From NCBI GenBank assembly GCA_947471985.1, contig CANIZL010000001.1, forward strand, positions 1-64,000: a stretch of 64,000 nucleotides of DNA, given 5' to 3'. Numbering within the stretch: the first letter of the stretch is position 1; the number at the start of each line of letters is the position of its first letter. This document shows, piece by piece, positions 44,370 through 53,443 of this stretch. Made by a program: the position numbers and the translations under genes. Origin of the DNA: Verrucomicrobiota bacterium (GTDB taxonomy: Bacteria; Verrucomicrobiota; Verrucomicrobiia; Limisphaerales; UBA9464). The notes under the pieces were generated by a model that saw nothing but the letters and a program-made list of their open reading frames with translations, ran no database searches and was not told where the DNA came from.

Positions 44370-45605
44370 TTAGGCGGCGCCCCGGGTGGTGGCGTCGTCG
44401 GTGACGGCCTCGCGGATCAACTGCCGGAATTTCGGAATTCCTTCGTCAAAGGCGGCCGAAATCGGCAGGATGGTGACCTTCCGCACTTTCCGCTTGAACG
44501 ATTTGAGGTTCGCCTCGGCGGCGGGTTCATCCATTTTGTTGGCCACCACCAGGCGCGGCTTGTCCAGCAGGGCGGGATCGTAGAGTTCCAGTTCCTTCAG
44601 CAGACCTTGATAGTCGTCCCATGGGTGCCGGCCATCGGTGCCCGCCATATCCAGGAGGAAAACGAGTACCCGGCACCGGCGGATGTGCCGCAAAAAGGCG
44701 TGCCCCAAGCCGACATTTTGATGGGCGCCGTCGATCAACCCGGGTACGTCGCAGACGGTCAGGCGAAACCAATCGTCGTATTCCACGATGCCAATCTGCG
44801 GGGTCAGCGTGGTGAAGGGGTAGGGGGCGATCTTGGGGCGGGCCTTCGAAATGGCGGTGAGGAGCGTCGACTTTCCGGCGTTGGGATACCCCACGAGTCC
44901 GACTTGGGCGACGATGCGGAGTTCGAAGAGGTATTCCCCTTCGATACCGGTTTCCCCTGGTTGGGCGAAGCGGGGCGTTTGGTTCCGGGAGGTGGCAAAA
45001 TTGCGGTTTCCCAACCCGCCACGGCCGCCCTTGCACAGGACAAACCGTTGACCGTTTTCCGTCAGATCGCAGATCAGTTCCTTCGGCACCTCGAAAGAAT
45101 CCTTTTTCGTGGTATCCTCGTCTTCCGACCCCAAATCCAATTCCATGGCGCGGAGTCCGGCGAAATTACGGATAACCGGTCGCCCGGCTGCAGCGGTGCC
45201 GATCCGGGCCGGCCCGGAGTCTTCCTCTGCCTCGGGATCGGTCTCGGAGTCCTCGTCGTCGTCTCCCTCGCCCCGGGCGGTGACGCCCGGAGGGAGCGGG
45301 GCGGTGTCGCGGAGGCGCCAGACGATGGTTCCGCAGGGAACCTTGATGATGAGATCCTTGCCGGCTTTACCGTCTTTGCCTTTGCTCATGCCCTGCCCGC
45401 CGTTTTCGGCGATCAACCGGGGCTGGAAGTACTGCCCGATGAGATTGTTCAGATCGTGATCGGCTTCCAGAATGACATCGCCTCCCAGTCCACCGTTGCC
45501 TCCGGCGGGGCCCCCTTTGGGGCGATAGGCTTCGCGCAGGAATGAAACGCAGCCTTTGCCGCCGTGACCGGCCTTGGCGTATACCTTGATCTCGTCGATG
45601 AACAT
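44370..45605 (-). CDS. obg: GTPase Obg with acidic insertion
   Basis: Obg is an essential ribosome-assembly and stress GTPase. The 411-residue protein starts MFIDEIKVYAKAGHGGKGC at ATG 45605. The glycine-rich Obg fold (SFLREAYRPKGGPAGGNGG) is interrupted after VPCGTIVWRL by about 75 extra residues with an acidic run (GEGDDDEDSETDPEAEEDSG) before resuming at LTENGQRFVLCKGGRGGLG. The G domain has GYPNAGKST, the DVPG switch and NKMD. The C-terminal OCT domain is absent. It follows rpmA, its usual neighbour, but behind a terminator hairpin. Confidence 0.95.
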   Translation of the reverse strand: MFIDEIKVYAKAGHGGKGCVSFLREAYRPKGGPAGGNGGLGGDVILEADHDLNNLIGQYFQPRLIAENGGQGMSKGKDGKAGKDLIIKVPCGTIVWRLRDTAPLPPGVTARGEGDDDEDSETDPEAEEDSGPARIGTAAAGRPVIRNFAGLRAMELDLGSEDEDTTKKDSFEVPKELICDLTENGQRFVLCKGGRGGLGNRNFATSRNQTPRFAQPGETGIEGEYLFELRIVAQVGLVGYPNAGKSTLLTAISKARPKIAPYPFTTLTPQIGIVEYDDWFRLTVCDVPGLIDGAHQNVGLGHAFLRHIRRCRVLVFLLDMAGTDGRHPWDDYQGLLKELELYDPALLDKPRLVVANKMDEPAAEANLKSFKRKVRKVTILPISAAFDEGIPKFRQLIREAVTDDATTRGAA

Positions 45606-45640
45606 GAATGGAAAGGTGGAGGACTGGGGAGAAAACAAAA

Positions 45641-45663
45641 GGGCGAGGCAACGTGCCTCGCCC
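45641..45663 (-). terminator. intrinsic terminator between rpmA and obg
   Basis: A 10-bp perfect stem with a 3-nt loop (arms 45641-45650 and 45654-45663) is followed on the minus strand by TTTTGTTTTC. It lies 26 bp past the rpmA stop and 36 bp before the obg start, so it should terminate or attenuate transcription between them. Confidence 0.78.
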
Positions 45664-45689
45664 TGAGGGATGAAAAAGTGCGGGCGGAA

Positions 45690-45950
45690 TCAGTTGGCAG
45701 CAATGGCCTCGGGCACGATGGCCACGCGGCGCGCATCGCGGTCGAATTTGACCCGTCCATCCTTGAGGGCGAACAGGGTCCAATCGCGGCCGACACCCAC
45801 GTTGGCGCCGGCGGTGAATTTGGAACCGCGCTGGCGGACGATGATGCTGCCGGCGGTGATGAGTTCACTGCCGAACGCTTTCACGCCGAGCCGCTTGCTG
45901 ACGCTGTCGCGGCCGTTGCGCGAACTGCCTTGTCCTTTTTTATGAGCCAT
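45690..45950 (-). CDS. rpmA: 50S ribosomal protein L27
   Basis: The 86-residue protein starts [20 protein letters not shown] and continues [21 protein letters not shown], the classic L27 sequence whose N-terminal tail reaches the peptidyl-transferase centre. It has no cleavable N-terminal extension of the Firmicutes type. It lies 51 bp after rplU, preceded by an A/T-rich stretch without a Shine-Dalgarno site. Confidence 0.97.
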   Translation of the reverse strand: MAHKKGQGSSRNGRDSVSKRLGVKAFGSELITAGSIIVRQRGSKFTAGANVGVGRDWTLFALKDGRVKFDRDARRVAIVPEAIAAN

Positions 45951-46001
45951 AAACGAAGTGTTTTGTTATAAAATGTTTCCGGAGGGCGGGCACGCGCCGG
46001 A

Positions 46002-46313
46002 TCAGGCGGTGATTTCCTTGACCTGAATCACGGTCAGATTCTGGCGGTGACCCACCTTGCGATGGTAGCCCTTGCGGCGCTTCATCTTGAAGGCGACGAC
46101 CTTGGGGCCGCGGTGGTGTTCGATCACGTCGGCGACGACGCGCGCACCGGGCACGTGAGGCGCACCCACGGTGACTTTGCCGTCCGTGCAGACAAGCAAG
46201 ATACGATCGAGAGTGACGGGCTGACCGGCGGCGACGTCGAGACGTTCGACGGCGAGCTTGGTGCCAGCAACTACGCGGTATTGTTTACCGCCGGTTTCAA
46301 GGACTGCGTACAT
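46002..46313 (-). CDS. rplU: 50S ribosomal protein L21
   Basis: The 103-residue protein starts MYAVLETGGKQYRVVAGTK and ends with the rRNA-binding segment MKRRKGYHRKVGHRQNLTV, standard for L21, which binds 23S rRNA. It is first in rplU-rpmA(-obg), behind a good sigma-70-type promoter at 46337-46365. The region between it and yicC is divergent. Confidence 0.97.
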   Translation of the reverse strand: MYAVLETGGKQYRVVAGTKLAVERLDVAAGQPVTLDRILLVCTDGKVTVGAPHVPGARVVADVIEHHRGPKVVAFKMKRRKGYHRKVGHRQNLTVIQVKEITA

Positions 46314-46336
46314 AGTATCTTTCGAAAAAGAGGGCG

Positions 46337-46365
46337 GAAATAGGCAGACTGTACTGAAGTGTCAA
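46337..46365 (-). promoter_or_regulatory. sigma-70-type promoter for rplU-rpmA
   Basis: On the minus strand a perfect -35 box TTGACA (46360-46365) is followed after exactly 17 bp by TATTTC (46337-46342), with the rplU start codon about 24 bp further. The -10 box matches only half the consensus. Confidence 0.5.
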
Positions 46366-46537
46366 ACCGAATCGGGAGATAAGCGATGGATTCAGGAGGC
46401 GTCGCTTGTCCCGGAGCGGGATGCCCAGATGCCGCGCGGCCGCTTGCCTTAGCGGAAAACGGGGGGCAGGGGAACTCAAAAGGGACCCGGGGCACTCCTC
46501 CCTTGGATTTTCACCGATCTTCACCAATGCTGCGCCG

Positions 46538-47416
46538 ATGCGTTCGATGACGGGTTATGGGCGGGGCGATCAAGCGGGCGATGGCTGCCGGCTGGAAGTG
46601 GAATTGAAGGCGGTGAACCGTAAGCAGGCGGAGATCCAGCTCAGTCTGCCGCGGGAACTGGAATCCCTGGAAGGACCCGTGCGGGATGTGTTGGCGGGCG
46701 CGATCACCCGTGGCCGGGTGGAGGCTCGGGTAAACCTCACGCTGCCACCCGGAGTGGGGGCAGCCCGGATTAATTCGGCGGTGGTTCGCTCCTATCTGGC
46801 GGAGATGCAGCAGCTGTCCCCGACGCTGACGGGGCCGATCTCGCCGGTTTCCTGGGATGGGTTGTTGCGGCTGCCCGGAGTTTTGGAGGTGCCGACCGCC
46901 GAATCCCAATCCGAGCGCTGTTGGCCGCTGCTGGAAGCCGCCCTGCGGGGTGCGGTGGAGCAATTGAATCAGATGCGCTGTCGCGAGGGCGCGGCGCTGG
47001 CGGCGGATTTGACCCAGCGGATTGCCCTCATGCAGGGGGCCTTGGTCCGGATTGCAACGCAGGCTCCGGGAGTCCTGACCCGCTATCGCGCCACCCTGTT
47101 GCAGCGGGTGCAGGCGGCAGGGGTGCCGGGGGTGACGGCCGACGATGAGCGCCTGCTCAAGGAAATCGTCCTGTTTGCCGATCGCTGCGATGTCGCCGAG
47201 GAAATCTCCCGATTGACCAGCCACTTTACCCAGTTCGGCGACTGCGTCCGGGCACGCGACGCGGTCGGCCGGAAACTGGATTTCCTGGCCCAGGAGATGA
47301 ATCGCGAGATTAACACGATCGGTTCCAAGGCCAATGATGCGGCCATTGCGATCGAAGTAGTGACACTTAAAACGGAGCTGGAGCGATTTCGCGAGCAGGC
47401 GCAGAACGTGGAGTGA
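46538..47416 (+). CDS. YicC/YloC-family endoribonuclease
   Basis: The 292-residue protein starts at ATG 46538 with MRSMTGYGRG, the hallmark YicC N-terminus, and has ELKAVNRKQAEIQLSLPREL and the C-terminal DRCDVAEEISRLTSHF, DFLAQEMNREINTIGSKA. Members are endoribonucleases that affect small-RNA and mRNA turnover. In many genomes gmk follows; here DUF177 and rpmF follow instead. A frame opening at 46406 is not used. Confidence 0.95.
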   Translation: MRSMTGYGRGDQAGDGCRLEVELKAVNRKQAEIQLSLPRELESLEGPVRDVLAGAITRGRVEARVNLTLPPGVGAARINSAVVRSYLAEMQQLSPTLTGPISPVSWDGLLRLPGVLEVPTAESQSERCWPLLEAALRGAVEQLNQMRCREGAALAADLTQRIALMQGALVRIATQAPGVLTRYRATLLQRVQAAGVPGVTADDERLLKEIVLFADRCDVAEEISRLTSHFTQFGDCVRARDAVGRKLDFLAQEMNREINTIGSKANDAAIAIEVVTLKTELERFREQAQNVE

Positions 47417-47495
47417 AGCTGGTTTCCGTGGTTTTTTCCGGCGTCCGGCGAGCCATCGCATTTTCTTTTCGTCATTCTTCGGCCATCTTCTCAAC

Positions 47496-47993
47496 ATGCC
47501 ACTCCTCATCAACCTCCAGTTGCTGCGTCAAAAGGCGCAACAGGTCACCGGCGAACTGCCGGTCGCCGAGTTCGCGGAAGGTTTCCAGGACGACCTGGTG
47601 CGCTTCGTGGCGCCGCTCCATCACGACCTCGAAATTCGCTACGAAGGCGAAGAATTATTTATTCGTGGTCTCCTGAAAACCGAGCTGGAGTGCAACTGCT
47701 CGCGGTGCCTGAAAACGTTTCGGCTGCGGCTGGAGTTGCCGGATTTCGCTGTTCTCGCTCCGCTGCAGGGCGAGGAAGCCGTGCCGATCGAGGGTGATTT
47801 CGCGAACTTGACGTCGCTGCTCCGGGAAGACAGCTTGCTAGCCTTGCCAACGGCTCCGTTGTGCAAGCCTGACTGTCGCGGACTGGCGGTGAAGGCCCCG
47901 GCCCGCGATTCGCGTTCCCGGGACCTGAGTCCTGCCGGGCCGGCAGATGGGAAGTCCCCTTGGGACGCACTGGAGCAGCTGAAGTTAAAGTAA
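47496..47993 (+). CDS. DUF177 (YceD)-family protein
   Basis: The 165-residue protein has the DUF177 pattern: an N-terminal beta region, then ECNCSRCLKTFRLRL and a later CKPDCRGL, four-plus cysteines suited to zinc. YceD/DUF177 genes sit immediately before rpmF in most bacteria and are needed for 23S rRNA processing in plants and some bacteria. Here it lies 19 bp before rpmF. An Arg/Ser/Pro-rich insertion near the end (PARDSRSRDLSPAGPADG) precedes the usual PWDALEQLKLK end. Confidence 0.92.
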   Translation: MPLLINLQLLRQKAQQVTGELPVAEFAEGFQDDLVRFVAPLHHDLEIRYEGEELFIRGLLKTELECNCSRCLKTFRLRLELPDFAVLAPLQGEEAVPIEGDFANLTSLLREDSLLALPTAPLCKPDCRGLAVKAPARDSRSRDLSPAGPADGKSPWDALEQLKLK

Positions 47994-48012
47994 ACGATAC
48001 ACGCTACAATTT

Positions 48013-48201
48013 ATGGGTCTGCCAAAACGAAAGCCGTCGCACAGCCGCCAACGCATGCGCCGCGCTTACAACTCCGTCCTGACACTGCCGCAACTCACCA
48101 CCTGTCCGCAGTGCGCGTCGCCGGCATTGCCGCACCGGGTGTGCCCGGCCTGTGGTTACTATAACGGCCGCCAGGTGATCGCCGTTAAGAACGTCGCGTA
48201 A
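48013..48201 (+). CDS. rpmF: 50S ribosomal protein L32
   Basis: The 62-residue protein starts MGLPKRKPSHSRQRMRRAYN and carries a zinc ribbon (CPQC and CPAC) as in cysteine-containing L32. It lies between DUF177 and plsX, the conserved yceD-rpmF-plsX-fabH order. Confidence 0.97.
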   Translation: MGLPKRKPSHSRQRMRRAYNSVLTLPQLTTCPQCASPALPHRVCPACGYYNGRQVIAVKNVA

Positions 48202-48258
48202 TCGCTCGCAATCGCGCCGTCCCGTGAGTTAACCTCCGGCCGGCGCGCTTTCATTTCC

Positions 48259-49335
48259 ATGCGCCTCGCGGTCGACGTCATGGGCGGCGACCATGGCCCG
48301 GAGGAGTTGCTCCAGGGCGTAAAACTTGGCCTCGCCGCCGAGCCGGGCATTCAACGCTGCTACATCGTAGGCCGCGAAAGCGATCTCGTGCCCTTGCGCG
48401 TCAAACTGGGGCTGGATGATCCGCGTCTCGAATTCCGTCCGGCGTCCGAAATCATCACCATGGAGGATGATCCGGCGTTGGGCGTGCGTCGAAAGAAGGA
48501 TTCTTCGGTCCTTCGGGCCATCGAACTGGTGCGGGACGGCCTGGCGGACGTGGTGATCTCCCCGGGCAACACCGGGGGCTTGCTGGCCGGAGCCACGTTT
48601 CGTTTGGGGCGTCTGGAGGGAGTCAAGCGGCCTGCCTTGGCTTGCATTATGCCCAACCGCAAAGGGGCTTGGGTGTTGCTCGATGGTGGGGCGAATCCTG
48701 GTTGTACCCCGGAGATGCTGCTCCAGTTCGCGGTCATGGGCTCCACCTACGCCGGGGCCATGCTGGATTTGAAAAATCCCCGCGTGGGTGTGCTGGCCAA
48801 CGGTAGCGAGGAAACCAAAGGCACTGAGTTGACCCGTTCCACCTTGGCGCTGCTCCGGCGCACCACCCTCAATTGCCAGGGGTACTGCGAGGGTTATGAG
48901 CTGTTCCTGGACGGCGTGGATGTCTGCGTCTGTGACGGATTTGTCGGCAATATCGTGCTCAAGACTTCGGAAAGTCTCGGCAAGGCCATCGGCTACATGT
49001 TGCGCGAGGAGCTCAAAGCGAATCCGCTCCGCCTGCTGGGCGCACTTTTGGCCAAGGGAGGTTTGGATCGAATCAAGCAGCGGATGAATCCCGAGGCCTA
49101 CGGCGGGGCGCCCCTGTTGGGTCTCAATGGCTACGTGATCAAGATTCACGGCGGGGCCAAACGTACGGCGCTGCGCTGGGCGATGCACCAGGCCCAGCGG
49201 GTCGCCCACCTGCGTCTGAACGATACCATGACCCAGGCCATTGCCGCGGCCTCCCTGGCCACTGTCGTGACACCGACTGTCGCGCCTCAATTACCCGGTG
49301 ACGGGGACGCGGCCTCCGCCAAGGTTCCAGCCTGA
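48259..49335 (+). CDS. plsX: phosphate acyltransferase PlsX
   Basis: PlsX makes acyl-phosphate from acyl-ACP for phospholipid synthesis. The 358-residue protein starts MRLAVDVMGGDHGPEELLQG and has VISPGNTGGLLAGATFRLG, GVLANGSEETKGTEL and CVCDGFVGNIVLKTSES. The length is normal. It follows rpmF and precedes fabH by 9 bp. The Tail (about 30 residues) is Ala/Thr/Pro-rich. Confidence 0.97.
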   Translation: MRLAVDVMGGDHGPEELLQGVKLGLAAEPGIQRCYIVGRESDLVPLRVKLGLDDPRLEFRPASEIITMEDDPALGVRRKKDSSVLRAIELVRDGLADVVISPGNTGGLLAGATFRLGRLEGVKRPALACIMPNRKGAWVLLDGGANPGCTPEMLLQFAVMGSTYAGAMLDLKNPRVGVLANGSEETKGTELTRSTLALLRRTTLNCQGYCEGYELFLDGVDVCVCDGFVGNIVLKTSESLGKAIGYMLREELKANPLRLLGALLAKGGLDRIKQRMNPEAYGGAPLLGLNGYVIKIHGGAKRTALRWAMHQAQRVAHLRLNDTMTQAIAAASLATVVTPTVAPQLPGDGDAASAKVPA

Positions 49336-49344
49336 CTTTTCACC

Positions 49345-50364
49345 ATGCCGACGCCCCTTCATCCTCGTACCAGTCGGCCGCATCTGCGGAGTGTGTCCAT
49401 CACCGGAGTGGGTTCGTACGTTCCGGCCCGGGTACTCACCAATGCCGATTTGGAGAAGATGGTGGACACCACGGACGAATGGATCACCAGCCGCACCGGG
49501 ATCCGGGAACGACGGATGGCGGCACCGGACGAAGCGACCTCGGATCTCGCAGTGGCCGCCGCCCGTCGGGCGCTGACCGCGGCCGGATTGACCGCTGCCG
49601 ACGTGGATCTGATCATTGTCGCGACCATTACGCCCGACATGATGTTCCCCAGCACCGCGTGTCTCGTGCAGCAAAAGCTCGGGGCACAGCGTGCCGCTGC
49701 GTTTGACATCGAGGCCGCCTGTTCGGGTTTTGTCTACGCGCTCGACATCGGTGCGCATTTTGTTCAATCCCACACGTACAACACCGTGCTGGTGATCGGC
49801 GCCGAGAAAATGAGTTCAGTGGTCGACTGGCAGGATCGCAATACCTGCGTCCTGTTCGGCGATGGGGCCGGGGCGGCGGTCCTGCAAAACCGGCCCAGCG
49901 CGCACGGCTTGCTCACCACGTGCCTGGGCTCGGATGGCGGCAAGGCGAGTCTGTTGGAACTTCCCGCGGGAGGCAGTGCTCAGCCCACCAGCGCCGTCAC
50001 CGTGGCCAGCCGATTGCACTACCTGCGCATGGATGGCAAGGAGACCTTCAAAAATGCCGTGAATGCCATGGTGGGTGCGGCCACGGTGGCCTTGGAGAAG
50101 TGTGGCCTGACCGTCGACCGCATCCGCTGCATCATCCCGCATCAGGCGAACCTACGCATCCTTTCCGCCGTGGCGGAGCGCTTGGGGGCGACCGAGGAAC
50201 AGGTCTTCGTCAACGTGGATCGTTACGGCAATACCAGCGCGGCCAGTGTGGCCATTGCGCTGGACGAAGCCGTGCAGCAGGGGCGGATTCAGCGGGGAGA
50301 TCTGGTTTTGCTGGTGGTCTTCGGTGCCGGATTGACCTGGGGCGCGGCGGTAATTGAGTGGTGA
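49345..50364 (+). CDS. fabH: beta-ketoacyl-ACP synthase III
   Basis: FabH condenses acetyl-CoA with malonyl-ACP to start fatty acid synthesis. The 339-residue protein has VGSYVPARVLTNADLEKMVD, DEWITSRTGIRERR, the nucleophile cysteine in IEAACSGFVYAL, the histidine in IIPHQANLRIL and the asparagine in RYGNTSAASVAIALDEA. A 15-residue N-terminal tail precedes the core. It ends the yicC-DUF177-rpmF-plsX-fabH run; no fabD or acpP follows. Confidence 0.97.
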   Translation: MPTPLHPRTSRPHLRSVSITGVGSYVPARVLTNADLEKMVDTTDEWITSRTGIRERRMAAPDEATSDLAVAAARRALTAAGLTAADVDLIIVATITPDMMFPSTACLVQQKLGAQRAAAFDIEAACSGFVYALDIGAHFVQSHTYNTVLVIGAEKMSSVVDWQDRNTCVLFGDGAGAAVLQNRPSAHGLLTTCLGSDGGKASLLELPAGGSAQPTSAVTVASRLHYLRMDGKETFKNAVNAMVGAATVALEKCGLTVDRIRCIIPHQANLRILSAVAERLGATEEQVFVNVDRYGNTSAASVAIALDEAVQQGRIQRGDLVLLVVFGAGLTWGAAVIEW

Positions 50365-50453
50365 TCCCGGGTTCACGGCGGACGGTGAAAAAAACGCCAA
50401 ACAAGACGTCTCCACCGTTGACGTCCTAGTGGAATTGGGCGGAGTGTTCGTCC

Positions 50454-51890
50454 GTGAATCCCACTTCGAAAAAGGAACCCGCGGCTGCCGCTGGCGCTGC
50501 CGGTTCGAACTCCGGTCCCGTTTCAACGCGTCGTGATTTCCTTAAATCCACCGCCACCATCACGGCGGCAGGGGCCTTGGCGGGCGTCACGTTGCCCCAC
50601 GTTTTTGCCGCTGAAGATAACACCATCCGAATCGCCCTCGTGGGTGCCGGCGGCCGTGGCTCCGGTGCGGCGAAGAACGCGCTGAGCGTGGAAAACGCGC
50701 CGACCCGTCTGGTCGCGATGGCGGACGTCTTCGAGAACAAGCTCAAGGCGAGCTATGAAGGGTTGAAGAACAATGAGGAGGTCAGTTCGCGCGTGGACGT
50801 GTCGGATGAACACAAATTCCTCGGTTTCAATGCGGCTGCCGAAGCCATGTCCGTGCTGCGCCCGGGCGACATTGTCATCCTGACCACTCCGCCCGCCTTC
50901 CGCTGGGCCCATTTCACGCTGGCCATCGAAAAGGGTCTCAACGTGTTCATGGAAAAACCCGTTTGTGTGGATGGCCCCGCCGGCCGCAAGATGCTCGCGC
51001 TGGCCGAAAAGGCTTCCGCCAAGAACCTCAAGGTCGGGGTCGGTCTTATGATCCGGCACTGCAAGGTGCGCCAGGATTTGTTCAACAAGATCCAGGACGG
51101 AGCGATCGGCGACATCGTCATGATGCGGGGCTACCGCATGCACGGACCGGTCGCCTCGGCGTTCTCCAAGGCGCCTCCGGAAGGTAGTGACGAATTGCTT
51201 TATCAGATCAACCGCTTTCACAGCTTCATCTGGGCGAGCGGCGGCTGCTTCAGCGATTACTACATCCACAACATCGATGAGTGCTGCTGGATGAAAAACA
51301 GCTGGCCCGTGAAGGCTCAGGCCAGCGGTGGTCGGAACTACCGCGGTGATTACGTCGACCAGAACTTCGACAGCTACTCCGTCGAATACAGCTTCGACGA
51401 CGGTGCCAAGTTGATGTTCTACGGGCGGACCATGGCGGGTTGCAAGGATGAGTTCGCCAGCTACGCGCACGGCACCAAGGGGCTGGCGGTCATTTCTTCC
51501 GACGGTCACTGGCCGTCCAAGGCCCGCATTTACAAGGCGCAGAAGATGGCGAACTCCGAGATCGTCTGGCGCGCGCCGAAGGAAGAGGGTCCGGATATGG
51601 ATCCGTACCAGGTGGAATGGCATGACCTTGTCGAAGCGATCCGCCGTGATCGTCCCTACAACGAGGTGCCGCGCGGTGTGGCCGCGAGCTTGACGGCGGC
51701 GATGGGCCGGATGGCCGCGCACACGGGCCAGGAAGTCACCTACGATCAAATGCTCAACCACGAGCACGAACTCGCCCCGGGCGTGGATAAATTCAAGGCG
51801 GGATCGCCCGCGCCCCTGCAGCGTGGACCCGATGGCAAGTATCCCATCCCGCAGCCGGGCATCGTCAAGAATCGCGAGTACGCCTCCTGA
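50454..51890 (+). CDS. Tat-exported Gfo/Idh/MocA-family oxidoreductase
   Basis: The 478-residue protein starts at GTG 50454. An Ala/Gly-rich N-terminus leads to a twin-arginine signal STRRDFLKSTATITAAGALA. The Rossmann domain has IRIALVGAGGRGSGAAK and LNVFMEKPVCVDGPAGRKM (the EKP motif), then the substrate domain with GGCFSDYYIHNIDECCWM. Members act on sugars or inositols with tightly bound NAD(P); the exported verrucomicrobial and planctomycetal sets are numerous and mostly unassigned. A strong intrinsic terminator lies 39 bp past its stop. Confidence 0.92.
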   Translation: MNPTSKKEPAAAAGAAGSNSGPVSTRRDFLKSTATITAAGALAGVTLPHVFAAEDNTIRIALVGAGGRGSGAAKNALSVENAPTRLVAMADVFENKLKASYEGLKNNEEVSSRVDVSDEHKFLGFNAAAEAMSVLRPGDIVILTTPPAFRWAHFTLAIEKGLNVFMEKPVCVDGPAGRKMLALAEKASAKNLKVGVGLMIRHCKVRQDLFNKIQDGAIGDIVMMRGYRMHGPVASAFSKAPPEGSDELLYQINRFHSFIWASGGCFSDYYIHNIDECCWMKNSWPVKAQASGGRNYRGDYVDQNFDSYSVEYSFDDGAKLMFYGRTMAGCKDEFASYAHGTKGLAVISSDGHWPSKARIYKAQKMANSEIVWRAPKEEGPDMDPYQVEWHDLVEAIRRDRPYNEVPRGVAASLTAAMGRMAAHTGQEVTYDQMLNHEHELAPGVDKFKAGSPAPLQRGPDGKYPIPQPGIVKNREYAS

Positions 51891-51929
51891 TTCCGGCGAC
51901 GCGAGTTCCCCTGTGGAACCGTCGAATGT

Positions 51930-51963
51930 GCCGGCCTCCTCCGGGAGGCCGGCCTCTTTTTTT
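51930..51963 (+). terminator. strong intrinsic terminator
   Basis: A 10-bp perfect GC-rich stem (arms 51930-51939 and 51944-51953, loop TCCG) is followed by CTCTTTTTTT, ending the transcript of the Gfo/Idh/MocA gene. Confidence 0.9.
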
Positions 51964-52132
51964 AGGCCGCCGCCACCGTGGCCCTGCGCGGGATATTTGG
52001 TTGCGGCGTGATCAAGCCAATCGAGGGGGCGAATTTTGTGCTTAAATGGTTCCAGTTTAGGTAAATAATGGCAATTGGCCCGAAACTGGCTTTCCGTTTG
52101 GGCAGATCTGCGGCACCCATTCCGGGTTAGGT

Positions 52133-53440
52133 GTGAAACGATTCGTCTATAACTGTCTCTTTAACGTCGGCTTCTACGCCGTCGCGCCCTTCTATTTTTT
52201 CAAGATGGCGCGGCGGGGCGACTGGAAACGGGGTTTTGGCCAACGCTTTGGTCACTACGAAACGGGTCTGAAACACTCGTTGACCAATCGCGATGTCGTG
52301 TGGCTGCACGCAGTGAGTGTGGGCGAGGTCAACCTGGTGCTGGGCTTGATTGGCGCCCTCGAGAAGCGCCTGCCCAATCACAAATTTGTGGTTTCCACGA
52401 CCACCTCCACGGGCATGGCGGTCCTGCGGCAGCGGCTGCCCGATCGCGTGAGTCGCATCTACTATCCCATTGATCGTCGTAAACATGTCCAGCGGGCCAT
52501 GGGGACGATCCATCCCGAGGCCGTGGTCCTGGTCGAGGCGGAGTTGTGGCCCAATTTCCTGTGGTCCCTCCAACGCCGCAATGTTCCGTACTTCCTCGTT
52601 AACGCTCGGATCAGCGACCGATCCGCCCGGGGATATCGTCGCTTCGGGTTCCTCTTTCGGCAGCTTTTTGCCGGGTTTTCCGGCGTAACCGCGCAGAACG
52701 AGGCGGACGCGCAACGCCTCCGCGACCTGGGGGTGCCCGCCGACGTCATCCATGTTGTGGGTTCGCTGAAGTTTGATGCGGCCAAACTGGCGACGCCGAA
52801 GCGGCTCGACGTTCCCGGATTGCTGGGGCAATTGGGTGTGGGCACCGACAGTCTGGTTCTGGTGGGTGGCAGCACCCATTCGGGCGAGGAAGAGATCCTG
52901 GCGGAGATGCTGCCCCGGTTGCGTCGTCACTTTCCCAAGCTCTTTCTGGTGCTGGTGCCCCGGCATCATGAGCGTGGTCGCGCGGTGGGTGATGAATTGA
53001 AGCGGTGCGGGGTGCCTTTTGCGTACCGGACCGAAATCACGGCAGATACCCGACGCGAGCCGGGATCGGTGGAGTGCCTGTTGGTGAACACCACCGGCGA
53101 GTTGCTGGCCTTTTACGAGCGGGCCGATGTGGTCTTTGTCGGGAAATCGCTTACCGCCGAAGGTGGACAGAATCCCATCGAGCCGGCGGCGCTGGGCAAG
53201 GCCGTGGTATTTGGACCGCACATGGAGAATTTTCCGCAGGTCGTGCCCCAATTTCTGGAAGCGGGTGGAGCGATCCAAGTCGCCGATGCTCCGGCGCTGG
53301 AGCGTGCGCTGGAGGACCTGCTGGCCCATCCGGAACGTCGCGCGGCGGTGGGCGAACGTGGGTTGGCGGTGGTCCAGAAGAATGCGGGTTCCCTGGAGGA
53401 GACGGCCGATATGATCGCCCGTCGCGTTAAAGTGCGCTGA
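52133..53440 (+). CDS. waaA: 3-deoxy-D-manno-octulosonic acid (Kdo) transferase
   Basis: WaaA/KdtA adds Kdo to lipid A precursor on the cytoplasmic face of the inner membrane. The 435-residue protein starts at GTG 52133 with a membrane-binding segment (FNVGFYAVAPFYFFKMARRG). It has DVVWLHAVSVGEVNL, VSTTTSTGMAVL, VEAELWPNFLW, VGGSTHSGEEEIL, LVPRHHERGRA and GQNPIEPAALGKAVVFGPH. Its presence with lpxD confirms an LPS-bearing envelope. It sits after an A/T-rich stretch that may hold the promoter. Confidence 0.95.
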   Translation: MKRFVYNCLFNVGFYAVAPFYFFKMARRGDWKRGFGQRFGHYETGLKHSLTNRDVVWLHAVSVGEVNLVLGLIGALEKRLPNHKFVVSTTTSTGMAVLRQRLPDRVSRIYYPIDRRKHVQRAMGTIHPEAVVLVEAELWPNFLWSLQRRNVPYFLVNARISDRSARGYRRFGFLFRQLFAGFSGVTAQNEADAQRLRDLGVPADVIHVVGSLKFDAAKLATPKRLDVPGLLGQLGVGTDSLVLVGGSTHSGEEEILAEMLPRLRRHFPKLFLVLVPRHHERGRAVGDELKRCGVPFAYRTEITADTRREPGSVECLLVNTTGELLAFYERADVVFVGKSLTAEGGQNPIEPAALGKAVVFGPHMENFPQVVPQFLEAGGAIQVADAPALERALEDLLAHPERRAAVGERGLAVVQKNAGSLEETADMIARRVKVR

Positions 53441-53443
53441 AAG

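Noticed and set aside
50523-51767. Minus-strand open frame of 414 codons
   Set aside because: Antisense to the Gfo/Idh/MocA gene; no start context or family.
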